DNA from: an uncultured Pseudomonadota bacterium
GTDB lineage: Bacteria; Pseudomonadota; Gammaproteobacteria; Burkholderiales; Usitatibacteraceae
Assembly: GCA_937898635.1 (NCBI GenBank)
Contig: CALEJW010000169.1
Location: 1 to 5,992 of the forward strand
Direction of reading: 5' to 3'
Length of the DNA stretch: 5,992 nucleotides
Under the pieces are notes generated by a model. That model was given only the letters and a program-made list of their open reading frames with translations, was not told where the DNA came from and ran no database searches. The translations under genes were made by a program, and so were the position numbers. This document shows, one piece after another, positions 1 to 4,893 of the stretch (positions are counted from its first letter, which is position 1; the number at the start of each line of letters is the position of its first letter).

Positions 1-1
1 C

Positions 2-1081
2 CAGCCCCTCTTCACCCCGATCTCGCTCGGCGGCCTCGAGCTCGCGAACCGCATCGTGATGGCGCCGATGACGAGGAGCCGCGCCATCGGCAACGTCCCC
101 AACGCGCTGATGGCGCGCTACTACGCCGACCGCGCCGAGGCCGGCCTCATCATCACCGAAGGCGTCGCGCCCTCGCCCGACGGCCTGGGCTACGCGCGCA
201 TCCCCGGCATCTTCAGCGACGCGCAGGTGGCGGGCTGGAAGCGGGTGACCGAGGGCGTTCACCGCGCGGGCGGAAGGATCTTCGCGCAGCTCATGCACAC
301 CGGCCGCGTCGGCCACCCGGAGAATCTTCCGGCGGGCGCGCGCATCCTCGCGCCCTCGGCCATCGCCGCGCCCGGCCAGATGTGGACGGACGCGCAGGGC
401 ATGCAGCCGCACCCCGTGCCGGTCGAAATGCAGGAGGCCGACATCGCGCGCGCCATCGGCGAGTTCGCGCAGGCCGCGCGCAACGCGATCGAGGCCGGCT
501 TCGACGGCGTCGAGCTGCACGCCGCGAACGGCTACCTGATCGACCAGTTCCTCAACACCGCCTCCAACACCCGCAGCGACCGCTGGGGCGGGAGCATCGA
601 CAACCGCATCCGCTTCGCGTTGGAAGTCGCCGGGGCCACGGCCGCGGCCATCGGCGCGAACCGGCTCGGGATCCGCATCTCCCCGCACGGCGTCTTCAAC
701 GGCCAGGCGAGCGACCCGGAGATGGACGCGATGTACCTTCGCCTGGTGGCCGGGCTCGACGCCCTCGGCCTCGCCTACGTGCACGTGGTGGACCACAGCT
801 CCATGGGAGCGCCGGAGCCGGGCGCTGCCCTCGAGGCCGCGATCCGCGCCGCCTTCCGGGGCCGCTACATCCTCTCCGGCGGGTACGATGCGGCAAGCGC
901 GAATGCCGACCTGGAGGCGAAACGCGGCGACCTGGTGGCCTTCGGGCGCCCGTTCATCGCCAATCCCGACCTGGTGAGGAGGCAGCGCGAGGGCAGGGCG
1001 CTCGCGCAGCCCGACGCGCAGACCTTCTACACGCCGGGAGAGCGCGGCTACACCGACTATCCCGTCGCCGCCGCGGCCTGA
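2..1081 (+). CDS. Old Yellow Enzyme family alkene reductase (NemA-like), 5' end cut by window
   Basis: An FMN-dependent ene-reductase of the classical Old Yellow Enzyme/NemA/PETN reductase class, cytosolic. The family reduces activated C=C bonds, quinones or nitro compounds with NAD(P)H; the physiological substrate cannot be read from sequence. The frame is open from base 2 and already reads the family N-terminus (QPLFTPISLGGLELANRIVM), so GTG at 56 and ATG at 59 are internal codons; only a few residues should be missing (359 visible, family about 365). Visible residues: Thr of MAPMTRSRA (codon 71-73, contacts the flavin in OYE1), FAQLMHTGR (281-307), HAANGYL with the ligand-binding His (518-520) and Asn (527-529) and the proton-donor Tyr (533-535), RISP Arg (674-676), and the FMN-phosphate motif FGRPFIANPDLV (941-976). 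It stops at TGA, 36 nt before a flavin reductase-like gene with which it is probably co-transcribed. Family assignment is firm; the exact name (nemA or other) is left open. Confidence 0.95.
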   Translation, partial: QPLFTPISLGGLELANRIVMAPMTRSRAIGNVPNALMARYYADRAEAGLIITEGVAPSPDGLGYARIPGIFSDAQVAGWKRVTEGVHRAGGRIFAQLMHTGRVGHPENLPAGARILAPSAIAAPGQMWTDAQGMQPHPVPVEMQEADIARAIGEFAQAARNAIEAGFDGVELHAANGYLIDQFLNTASNTRSDRWGGSIDNRIRFALEVAGATAAAIGANRLGIRISPHGVFNGQASDPEMDAMYLRLVAGLDALGLAYVHVVDHSSMGAPEPGAALEAAIRAAFRGRYILSGGYDAASANADLEAKRGDLVAFGRPFIANPDLVRRQREGRALAQPDAQTFYTPGERGYTDYPVAAAA

Positions 1082-1107
1082 GCGCCGCGCCGGCATTCCC
1101 GCACTCC

Positions 1108-1112
1108 GGAGG
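1108..1112 (+). promoter_or_regulatory. Shine-Dalgarno of the FMN reductase gene
   Basis: GGAGG lies 5 nt before the ATG at 1118. It supports that start and shows independent translation initiation downstream of the ene-reductase gene. Confidence 0.8.
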
Positions 1113-1117
1113 CAGCC

Positions 1118-1708
1118 ATGGCCCGCATCCTCGTCTTCGCCGGCAGCGCGCGGCGCGACTCGCTCAACAAGAAGCTCGCGCGCGCCGCGGCCGCCTTCGT
1201 CCGCGAGGCCGGCGCCGAGGCGAGCTTCGTGGACCTGGACGACTACCCGATCCCGCTCTACCACGGCGACCTGGAGGCGGCCTCGGGGATGCCGGAGAAC
1301 GCGCGCAAGCTCCGCGAGCTCTTCCTCGCCCACGACGCGCTCCTCATCGCCTCGCCGGAGAACAACTCCTCGCTCACGGCGCTCCTCAAGAACACGATCG
1401 ACTGGCTCTCGCGCGACCTGGGCGACGGCAAGGGCGAGGCCTCCGGCCTCGCGCCCTGGCGCGGCAAGGTCGCCGGCATCATGGCCGCTTCCCCGGGAGC
1501 CTTCGGCGGCGTGCGAGGGCTGCCGCACCTGCGACAGGTGCTGGCGACGCTCGGCGTCACGGTGCTCGGCACGCAGGTCGCGGTGCCCAGGGCCCACGAG
1601 GCCTTCGCGCCCGATGGCTCGCTCGCCGACGAACGCGTGGCCCGTTCCGTGCGCGCCCTCACCGCGGCGCTCGCGAAGGCGGCGCAGGGCCTCGCGGGGA
1701 CGGCTTGA
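1118..1708 (+). CDS. NADPH-dependent FMN reductase family protein (flavodoxin-like fold)
   Basis: 196-residue cytosolic flavoprotein of the NADPH-dependent FMN reductase family (ChrR/ArsH/SsuE-like), expected to bind FMN and use NAD(P)H to reduce free flavin, quinones or similar acceptors. The phosphate-binding loop GSARRDSLN is at residues 9-17, directly after strand 1 (ARILVFA). The second flavin loop is SPENNSSLTALLKNTIDW (79-96); most relatives read PEYNGS here, so the Tyr usually next to the isoalloxazine ring is Asn. A third Gly/Ala-rich loop, ASPGAFGG, is at 124-131, followed by LPHLRQVLATLG. The length is normal for the family. The ATG is supported by the GGAGG upstream. It follows the ene-reductase by 36 nt, so a shared role in quinone or electrophile detoxification is plausible but inferred. 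No terminator is visible after its TGA. The family is clear, the substrate unknown. Confidence 0.9.
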   Translation: MARILVFAGSARRDSLNKKLARAAAAFVREAGAEASFVDLDDYPIPLYHGDLEAASGMPENARKLRELFLAHDALLIASPENNSSLTALLKNTIDWLSRDLGDGKGEASGLAPWRGKVAGIMAASPGAFGGVRGLPHLRQVLATLGVTVLGTQVAVPRAHEAFAPDGSLADERVARSVRALTAALAKAAQGLAGTA

Positions 1709-1764
1709 AGCGCGCCCGGGCCGGCCTCATGTCATTTGAGTGAACGCCCGGCAGTGCGCATTGC

Positions 1765-1804
1765 GGCCGCCAATGGCCCGGATAGGCATTTCCGATTGGC
1801 GCCC
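1765..1804. repeat. Imperfect inverted repeat upstream of dps (candidate operator)
   Basis: Arms GGCCGCCAAT (1765-1774) and ATTGGCGCCC (1795-1804) are reverse complements at 9 of 10 positions, including an uninterrupted 7-bp core CGCCAAT/ATTGGCG, separated by 20 nt. They lie in the 147-nt gap (1709-1855) before dps, which also holds an AT-richer patch around 1728-1744 and 1782-1796. This is the only longer gap on this strand, so the dps-thioredoxin promoter should be here, but I see no convincing -35/-10 pair. The repeat could be a regulator site or chance; no match to an OxyR or Fur consensus is evident. Confidence 0.3.
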
Positions 1805-1843
1805 GCGGGCGAATGGACGGAAAATGTCGTCAAGGCCAACCCC

Positions 1844-1850
1844 AAGGAGG
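1844..1850 (+). promoter_or_regulatory. Shine-Dalgarno that fixes the dps start
   Basis: AAGGAGG stands 5 nt before GTG 1856, the best ribosome binding site in the window. It argues against the longer in-frame start at TTG 1736, which would add 40 residues not expected in Dps proteins. Confidence 0.85.
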
Positions 1851-1855
1851 GCATC

Positions 1856-2350
1856 GTGGCAAGGAAGCAGGACAGCACCGGTTTCATCGACATCGGCATC
1901 CCGGAGAAGGATCGCGCGAAGATCGCGGAAGGGCTCTCGCGCCTGCTCGCCGATACCTACACGCTCTATCTCAAGACCCACAACTTCCACTGGAACGTGA
2001 AGGGCCCGATGTTCCAGACCCTGCACCTCATGTTCGAGACGCAGTACAACGAGCTGGCGCTCGCCGTGGACCTGATCGCCGAGCGCATCCGCGCGCTGGG
2101 CTTTCCCGCGCCGGGCACCTACCGGGCCTACGCGAAGCTCTCCTCGATCCCCGAGACCGACGGCGTTCCCGAGGCGCGCAAGATGATCGCCCTCCTCGTC
2201 GAGGGCCAGGAGGCGGTGGTGAGGACGGCGCGCAAGGTCTTTCCGCTGGTGGACAAGGCGGCCGACGAGTCGAGCGCCGACCTCCTCACGCAGCGCATGC
2301 AGGTTCACGAGAAGACCGCCTGGATGCTCCGGGCGCTCCTGGAGAAATAG
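1856..2350 (+). CDS. dps: Dps family DNA-protection / ferritin-like protein
   Basis: 164-residue protein of the Dps family, dodecameric mini-ferritins that oxidise Fe(II) with hydrogen peroxide, store the iron and protect DNA in stationary phase or oxidative stress. With the GTG start at 1856 the ferroxidase ligands align at the E. coli spacing: His45 in HNFHWNVKG, His57 in TLHLMFE, Glu61 (where E. coli Dps has Asp), Asp72 and Glu76 in VDLIAERI. His45 and His57 would come from one subunit and Asp72/Glu76 from its partner. The N-terminal tail is short with few basic residues (Arg3, Lys4), so direct DNA binding may be weak. Translation starts at GTG behind a strong AAGGAGG. The thioredoxin ATG follows its TAG with no gap, so the two genes are almost certainly one operon. 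Peroxide or stationary-phase control is expected from the family but no specific site is proven here. Confidence 0.95.
   Translation: MARKQDSTGFIDIGIPEKDRAKIAEGLSRLLADTYTLYLKTHNFHWNVKGPMFQTLHLMFETQYNELALAVDLIAERIRALGFPAPGTYRAYAKLSSIPETDGVPEARKMIALLVEGQEAVVRTARKVFPLVDKAADESSADLLTQRMQVHEKTAWMLRALLEK
2341..2346 (+). promoter_or_regulatory. Shine-Dalgarno of the thioredoxin gene inside the dps 3' end
   Basis: GGAGAA within the last codons of dps lies 4 nt before ATG 2351, so ribosomes finishing dps are positioned to restart on the thioredoxin gene. Confidence 0.6.
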
Positions 2351-2728
2351 ATGGCCGTCGTCGAGCTCACGAAGGAAAACTTCGAGCAGGTGGTGACTTC
2401 CAGCCCCACCGTGATCGTGGACTACTGGGCGCCGTGGTGCGGGCCGTGCCGCGGCTTCGCGCCCGTCTTCGAGAAGGTCTCCGAGATGCACCCCGACGTG
2501 GTGTTCGCCAAGGTGAACACCGACGAGGAGCAGGAGATCGCGGCGCACTTCCAGATCCGCTCGATCCCCACGCTCATGGTCTTCCGCGAGCAGATCATCG
2601 TCTTCTCGCAGCCGGGCGCGCTCCCGCAGGGCGCCTTCGAGCAGGTGGTGGAGAAGTCGAAGGCCCTCGACATGGTCGAGGTGCGCCGGCAGATGGCGGA
2701 GCAGGAAACGGCCAAGCCGTCCGCGTAG
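2351..2728 (+). CDS. Thioredoxin family protein
   Basis: 125-residue cytosolic thioredoxin; no signal peptide or membrane segment. The active site WCGPC is at residues 29-33 (Cys30 and Cys33, codons 2438-2440 and 2447-2449). The buried acid of the family is Asp24 in VDYWAPWC and the cis-proline is Pro73 in SIPTL. It should act as a dithiol-disulfide reductant, maintained by thioredoxin reductase if it behaves like TrxA. Differences from housekeeping TrxA: Arg-Gly-Phe follows the active site instead of the usual Lys-Met-Ile, and a charged tail of about 18-20 residues (roughly 106-125) extends beyond the last helix. The ATG directly abuts the dps stop, which suggests translational coupling and a role alongside Dps under peroxide or starvation stress; that role is inferred. 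It is a secondary thioredoxin rather than an obvious trxA, so no symbol is given. Confidence 0.93.
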   Translation: MAVVELTKENFEQVVTSSPTVIVDYWAPWCGPCRGFAPVFEKVSEMHPDVVFAKVNTDEEQEIAAHFQIRSIPTLMVFREQIIVFSQPGALPQGAFEQVVEKSKALDMVEVRRQMAEQETAKPSA

Positions 2729-2777
2729 TCGCCTTGTCCGCGCGGGCGACCTGCCGGCATTCGTCGCGGCCGCCGCC

Positions 2778-3518
2778 GTGAAGTTCGCGAAGGCGCTCGT
2801 GCCCGGGCGGCTGCTGCGCCGCTACAAGCGCTTCCTCGCGGACGTGGAGCTCGCCCCGGGTGTGGTCGTCACGGCCGCCTGCCCCAACACCGGGTCGATG
2901 CTCGGCTGCTGCGAGCCGGGCAGCCGCGTATGGCTTTCCGAGAGCGATTCGCCCACGCGCAAGTACCGCCACACCTGGGAGCTCGTCGCGGTGAAGCCCG
3001 GGGGCCGGGGGCGCGAGGTGATGGTCGGCATCAACACGGGGCTCCCCAACCGCCTCGTGGCCGAGGCGATCGCCGCCGGCGCCATCGCGCCGCTCGCCGG
3101 CTACGCGTCGATCCGCCGCGAGGTGGCCTTTGGCGAGGAGAGAAGCCGCGTGGACCTCCTGCTCGAGTCGCCGGGACGGCCCGCCTGCTACGTGGAAGTG
3201 AAGAACGTCACTGCCGCCGTGGAGGCGGGCGTGGCGCTCTTTCCCGACGCGGTGAGCGAGCGCGGCGCGAAGCACCTTCGCGAGCTTGCGCGCCTGCGCG
3301 CGCGGGGATTGCGCGCGGTGCAGTTCTACTGCGTGCAGCGCGGCGACGTGGACGAGGTGCGCCCGGCGGACGAGATCGACCCGGGCTACGGACGGGGCCT
3401 TCGCGAGGCGATCGCGGCGGGGGTGGAGGTCATGGCCTGGCGCGCGAAGGTGACCCCTCGCGCGATCCTCATGGAGCGGCCGATTCCCGTCGTCTGCCCT
3501 CCGGAGGCGGGCGGCTAG
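2778..3518 (+). CDS. sfsA: SfsA family protein (sugar fermentation stimulation protein homolog)
   Basis: 246-residue SfsA homolog. E. coli SfsA was described as a DNA-binding protein that raises maltose metabolism when overexpressed; its real biochemical role is unsettled. Family signatures are all present: LVPGRLLRRYKRFLADVEL (7-25), CPNTGSMLGCCEPGSRVWLS (35-54), and a C-terminal nuclease-like half with Asp126 in SRVDLLLE and Glu140-x-Lys142 in YVEVKNVT, matching a PD-(D/E)XK metal-site arrangement. The start is GTG 2778: it gives the family N-terminus exactly (MKF.. then LV.G), but there is no Shine-Dalgarno in front and no competing in-frame start in the 49-nt gap after the thioredoxin gene. 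It may be read through from dps-trx. Its TAG overlaps the stop of the convergent barstar gene. Length is slightly above the usual 230-240 residues. Confidence 0.95.
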   Translation: MKFAKALVPGRLLRRYKRFLADVELAPGVVVTAACPNTGSMLGCCEPGSRVWLSESDSPTRKYRHTWELVAVKPGGRGREVMVGINTGLPNRLVAEAIAAGAIAPLAGYASIRREVAFGEERSRVDLLLESPGRPACYVEVKNVTAAVEAGVALFPDAVSERGAKHLRELARLRARGLRAVQFYCVQRGDVDEVRPADEIDPGYGRGLREAIAAGVEVMAWRAKVTPRAILMERPIPVVCPPEAGG

Positions 3519-3964
3519 TCCTCTTCCTTCAGCTTCGCCACGCCCTTGGGCGCCCGGGTACCCGAGAGCAGGAAGACCATCGGCGTGCCGTCCTCCTTCC
3601 AGGACCCGACCGCGTCGCGGCAGATCTCGACGAAGGTGGCGAACTGCTCCGGCTGCGCGCCGAGCAGCGCGTCGATGTGGTCGTAGTAGATCACGTAGCC
3701 CGGGGCGTCGACCCACTCCATGTCCGTGAGGCACTCCTCGAGGGCGTCCCAGTTGCCGCCGAAGTAACCGGGGAAGCGCAGCGTCGTGGCGAAGTGGTTG
3801 AGGAGCTGCTCCTTGCGGGCGATGTTCTTTCCCTCGACGTGGAAGTAGGCGAACTTCGCCCGCTTCGCCTCCGCCTGGATCTCGCGGGGCGCGGCGTGGC
3901 GCGGCAGGAAGAAGACGCCGCCCGTCTCGTCCTCCAGCAGGTTCCTCAGCGCTTCAAGGGGCAT
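3515..3964 (-). CDS. Barstar family ribonuclease inhibitor (presumed immunity protein)
   Basis: 149-residue cytosolic protein with the barstar-like signature FPGYFGGNWDALEECLTDM (64-82), then YVIYYDHIDALL (90-101) and FLLSGTR (131-137). Barstar binds barnase-type RNases through the helix after this Gly-Asn-x-Asp motif; aligned to B. amyloliquefaciens barstar (YYGENLDALWDC), Asp73 corresponds to Asp35 and Glu77 to the key Asp39, a conservative change. The protein is clearly longer than that barstar (about 90 residues), with extra N-terminal sequence (about 1-35). The ATG at 3964 is 10 nt after the stop of a barnase-type RNase gene, with GAGGA as ribosome binding site, so a cognate enzyme-inhibitor pair is the natural reading. 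It would protect the cell from the RNase before export or on re-entry. Cognate binding is inferred, not shown by sequence. Confidence 0.92.
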   Translation of the reverse strand: MPLEALRNLLEDETGGVFFLPRHAAPREIQAEAKRAKFAYFHVEGKNIARKEQLLNHFATTLRFPGYFGGNWDALEECLTDMEWVDAPGYVIYYDHIDALLGAQPEQFATFVEICRDAVGSWKEDGTPMVFLLSGTRAPKGVAKLKEED

Positions 3965-3970
3965 GGCCCG

Positions 3971-3975
3971 TCCTC
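3971..3975 (-). promoter_or_regulatory. Shine-Dalgarno of the barstar gene, touching the RNase stop codon
   Basis: On the minus strand GAGGA (3975 down to 3971) shares its first base with the last base of the RNase stop TAG (3977-3975) and is 6 nt from the barstar ATG. Inhibitor translation is thus positioned to follow RNase translation. Confidence 0.65.
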
Positions 3976-4346
3976 TATTCCCGTATCCGCCGGAAGCTGG
4001 CGTAGTGGTCCTCGGTGTACCAGAGATCGCCCGCGCGCCCGGCGACGATCCGCCGCGCGCCGCGCGTGCGCTCGCCCGGCGTCTTCACGGTGTACTCGCG
4101 ATAGTAGCCGCGCTTGCGCTTCGGCAGGCGCCCCTCGCGATTGCCGAACACGGCGCCGTCCTTCGCGTAGGGAAAGGGCCCGCCCTTGCGGATGCGACCG
4201 AGCGTCTCGATCGCCTCCTTCGGCAGCTCGATCGCCGGGATCTCGGGCTGGGCGGGAGAGGGCGCGAATTGCGCGAGTCCGGCGGGAGCGGCGAACGCGG
4301 CGAGAGCCGCGAACGCGAGACTCGCGAGCGCGGCCGGGGCCCTCAT
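3975..4346 (-). CDS. Secreted guanyl-specific ribonuclease, RNase Sa/barnase family
   Basis: 123-residue precursor. Residues 1-25 form a signal peptide (Arg2, then an Ala/Leu/Phe-rich core) with likely cleavage after GLA25, leaving about 98 residues, the size of RNase Sa (96). The catalytic domain reads IPAIELPKEAIETLGRI (36-52), GGPFPY (55-60), VFGNREGRLP (66-75), YYREYTV (81-87), RTRGARRIV (93-101), YTEDHY (110-115). Aligned to Streptomyces RNase Sa, the base-recognition Asn69/Glu71 and catalytic Glu84, Arg99 and His114 are all present with matching spacing, so it should be an active endoribonuclease cleaving after G. It has no cysteine, unlike RNase Sa with its disulfide. The ATG overlaps the fur TGA (ATGA) with no good Shine-Dalgarno, suggesting translational coupling; a barstar gene follows 10 nt downstream. 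Its role could be extracellular RNA scavenging or antagonism; export is inferred from the signal peptide. Confidence 0.9.
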   Translation of the reverse strand: MRAPAALASLAFAALAAFAAPAGLAQFAPSPAQPEIPAIELPKEAIETLGRIRKGGPFPYAKDGAVFGNREGRLPKRKRGYYREYTVKTPGERTRGARRIVAGRAGDLWYTEDHYASFRRIRE

Positions 4347-4777
4347 CCGTTCTTGAGGCGGTCGGGGCAGTCCGCCTTGAGGCAGTCGGCGTAGAGGTAG
4401 AGCGAGTGGTCGTGGATCGCGAAGCCGCGGTCGCGGGCGATCCGCGCCTGGCGCTTCTCGATCTCCGGGTCGTAGAACTCCTCGACCTTGCCGCATTGCA
4501 GGCACACGAGGTGGTCGTGGTGCTTGCCCTCGTTCAGCTCGTAGACGGCCTTGCCGCCCTCGAAGTGGTGGCGCACCAGCAGCCCTGCCTGCTCGAACTG
4601 GGTCAGCACGCGGTAGACGGTGGCGAGCCCGATGTCGGCGTGCTCCTCGAGCAGGCGCCGGTAGACGTCCTCGGCCGTGAGGTGGCGCTCCGGGCTCGTC
4701 TGGAAGAGGTCGAGCACGCGAAGGCGGGGCGCGGTGACCTTCAGGCCGGTGCTGCGCAGTTCCTTGGGGTCGCTCAT
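4343..4777 (-). CDS. fur: Ferric uptake regulator Fur
   Basis: 144-residue global iron-responsive repressor, a cytosolic dimer that binds Fur boxes with Fe(II). The DNA-binding winged helix includes APRLRVLDLF (16-25) and recognition segment GLATVYRVLTQFEQAGL (50-66). Metal-site residues sit one number below E. coli Fur: His32, His86-His87-Asp88-His89, Cys92-x2-Cys95, and a C-terminal Cys132-x4-Cys137 pair. This set, including HHDHL followed by CLQCG, separates Fur from Zur and PerR. The start at 4777 gives the normal length; the ribosome binding site is weak. It is divergent from bamE across 116 nt, an arrangement conserved in pseudomonads, xanthomonads and Betaproteobacteria. Unusually its TGA overlaps the ATG of the secreted RNase gene, making it the first gene of an apparent fur-RNase-barstar operon. 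No convincing Fur box is visible upstream, so autoregulation is not supported by sequence. Confidence 0.97.
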   Translation of the reverse strand: MSDPKELRSTGLKVTAPRLRVLDLFQTSPERHLTAEDVYRRLLEEHADIGLATVYRVLTQFEQAGLLVRHHFEGGKAVYELNEGKHHDHLVCLQCGKVEEFYDPEIEKRQARIARDRGFAIHDHSLYLYADCLKADCPDRLKNG

Positions 4778-4809
4778 GGGGCGGGCTCGCTTCCGGGTGG
4801 GGCAAGGGA

Positions 4810-4815
4810 ATCATA
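4810..4815 (-). promoter_or_regulatory. Candidate -10 element of the fur promoter
   Basis: TATGAT on the minus strand (4815 to 4810), 32 nt before the fur ATG, lies in the only AT-richer patch on this side of the gap. The hexamer 17 nt upstream (CCCCTG) does not resemble TTGACA, so this is a tentative call. Confidence 0.35.
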
Positions 4816-4860
4816 ACCGCGTTCCCCCCGCGCAGGGGCGGGCGGGCGCGACCCGCGCGC

Positions 4861-4866
4861 TATAAT
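4861..4866 (+). promoter_or_regulatory. -10 element TATAAT of the bamE-dapB promoter
   Basis: A perfect TATAAT stands out in otherwise G/C-only sequence, 27 nt before the bamE ATG at 4894; transcription should begin near 4873 and leave a leader of about 20 nt without a clear Shine-Dalgarno. No good TTGACA-like -35 is seen at 16-18 nt spacing (the region is GC-rich), so an activator or a weak -35 is likely. Confidence 0.55.
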
Positions 4867-4893
4867 GGCCGCCAATTTCCGCCCTCCACGCCC

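Noticed and set aside
382..1743. 453-codon plus-strand frame overlapping the ene-reductase and FMN reductase genes
   Set aside because: It is a second reading frame of two real genes, of low-complexity Arg/Ala composition, without a start supported by a ribosome site.
1736..1855. 40-residue N-terminal extension of Dps from TTG 1736
   Set aside because: No ribosome site at TTG, no resemblance to Dps tails, and a strong AAGGAGG places the start at GTG 1856.
2745..2772. Short GCGAC/GTCGC inverted repeat after the thioredoxin gene as a terminator
   Set aside because: Only a 5-bp stem with a 12-nt loop and no T tract; likely chance in GC-rich sequence.
3498..3507. Palindrome CCTCCGGAGG near the sfsA end as a terminator
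   Set aside because: It has no loop and no following T run on either strand and lies within the coding sequence.
2595..3734. 379-codon minus-strand frame opposite sfsA
   Set aside because: Antisense to an intact sfsA and the 3' end of the thioredoxin gene, with compositional bias only and no domain.
4347..4814. Upstream extension of the RNase frame to give a 279-residue protein
   Set aside because: That stretch is fur read in another frame; the signal peptide at 4346 marks the true start.
2930..4816. Very long plus-strand open frame (628 codons) across sfsA, barstar, RNase and fur
   Set aside because: It runs out of frame with sfsA and antisense to three well-recognised genes. The product is rich in Arg/Ala/Gly/Pro with no family motif, as expected for a shadow frame in GC-rich DNA.
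4806..4820. Possible Fur box around AATCATAA upstream of fur
   Set aside because: Too short and too unlike the 19-bp AT-rich consensus; only a few positions match.
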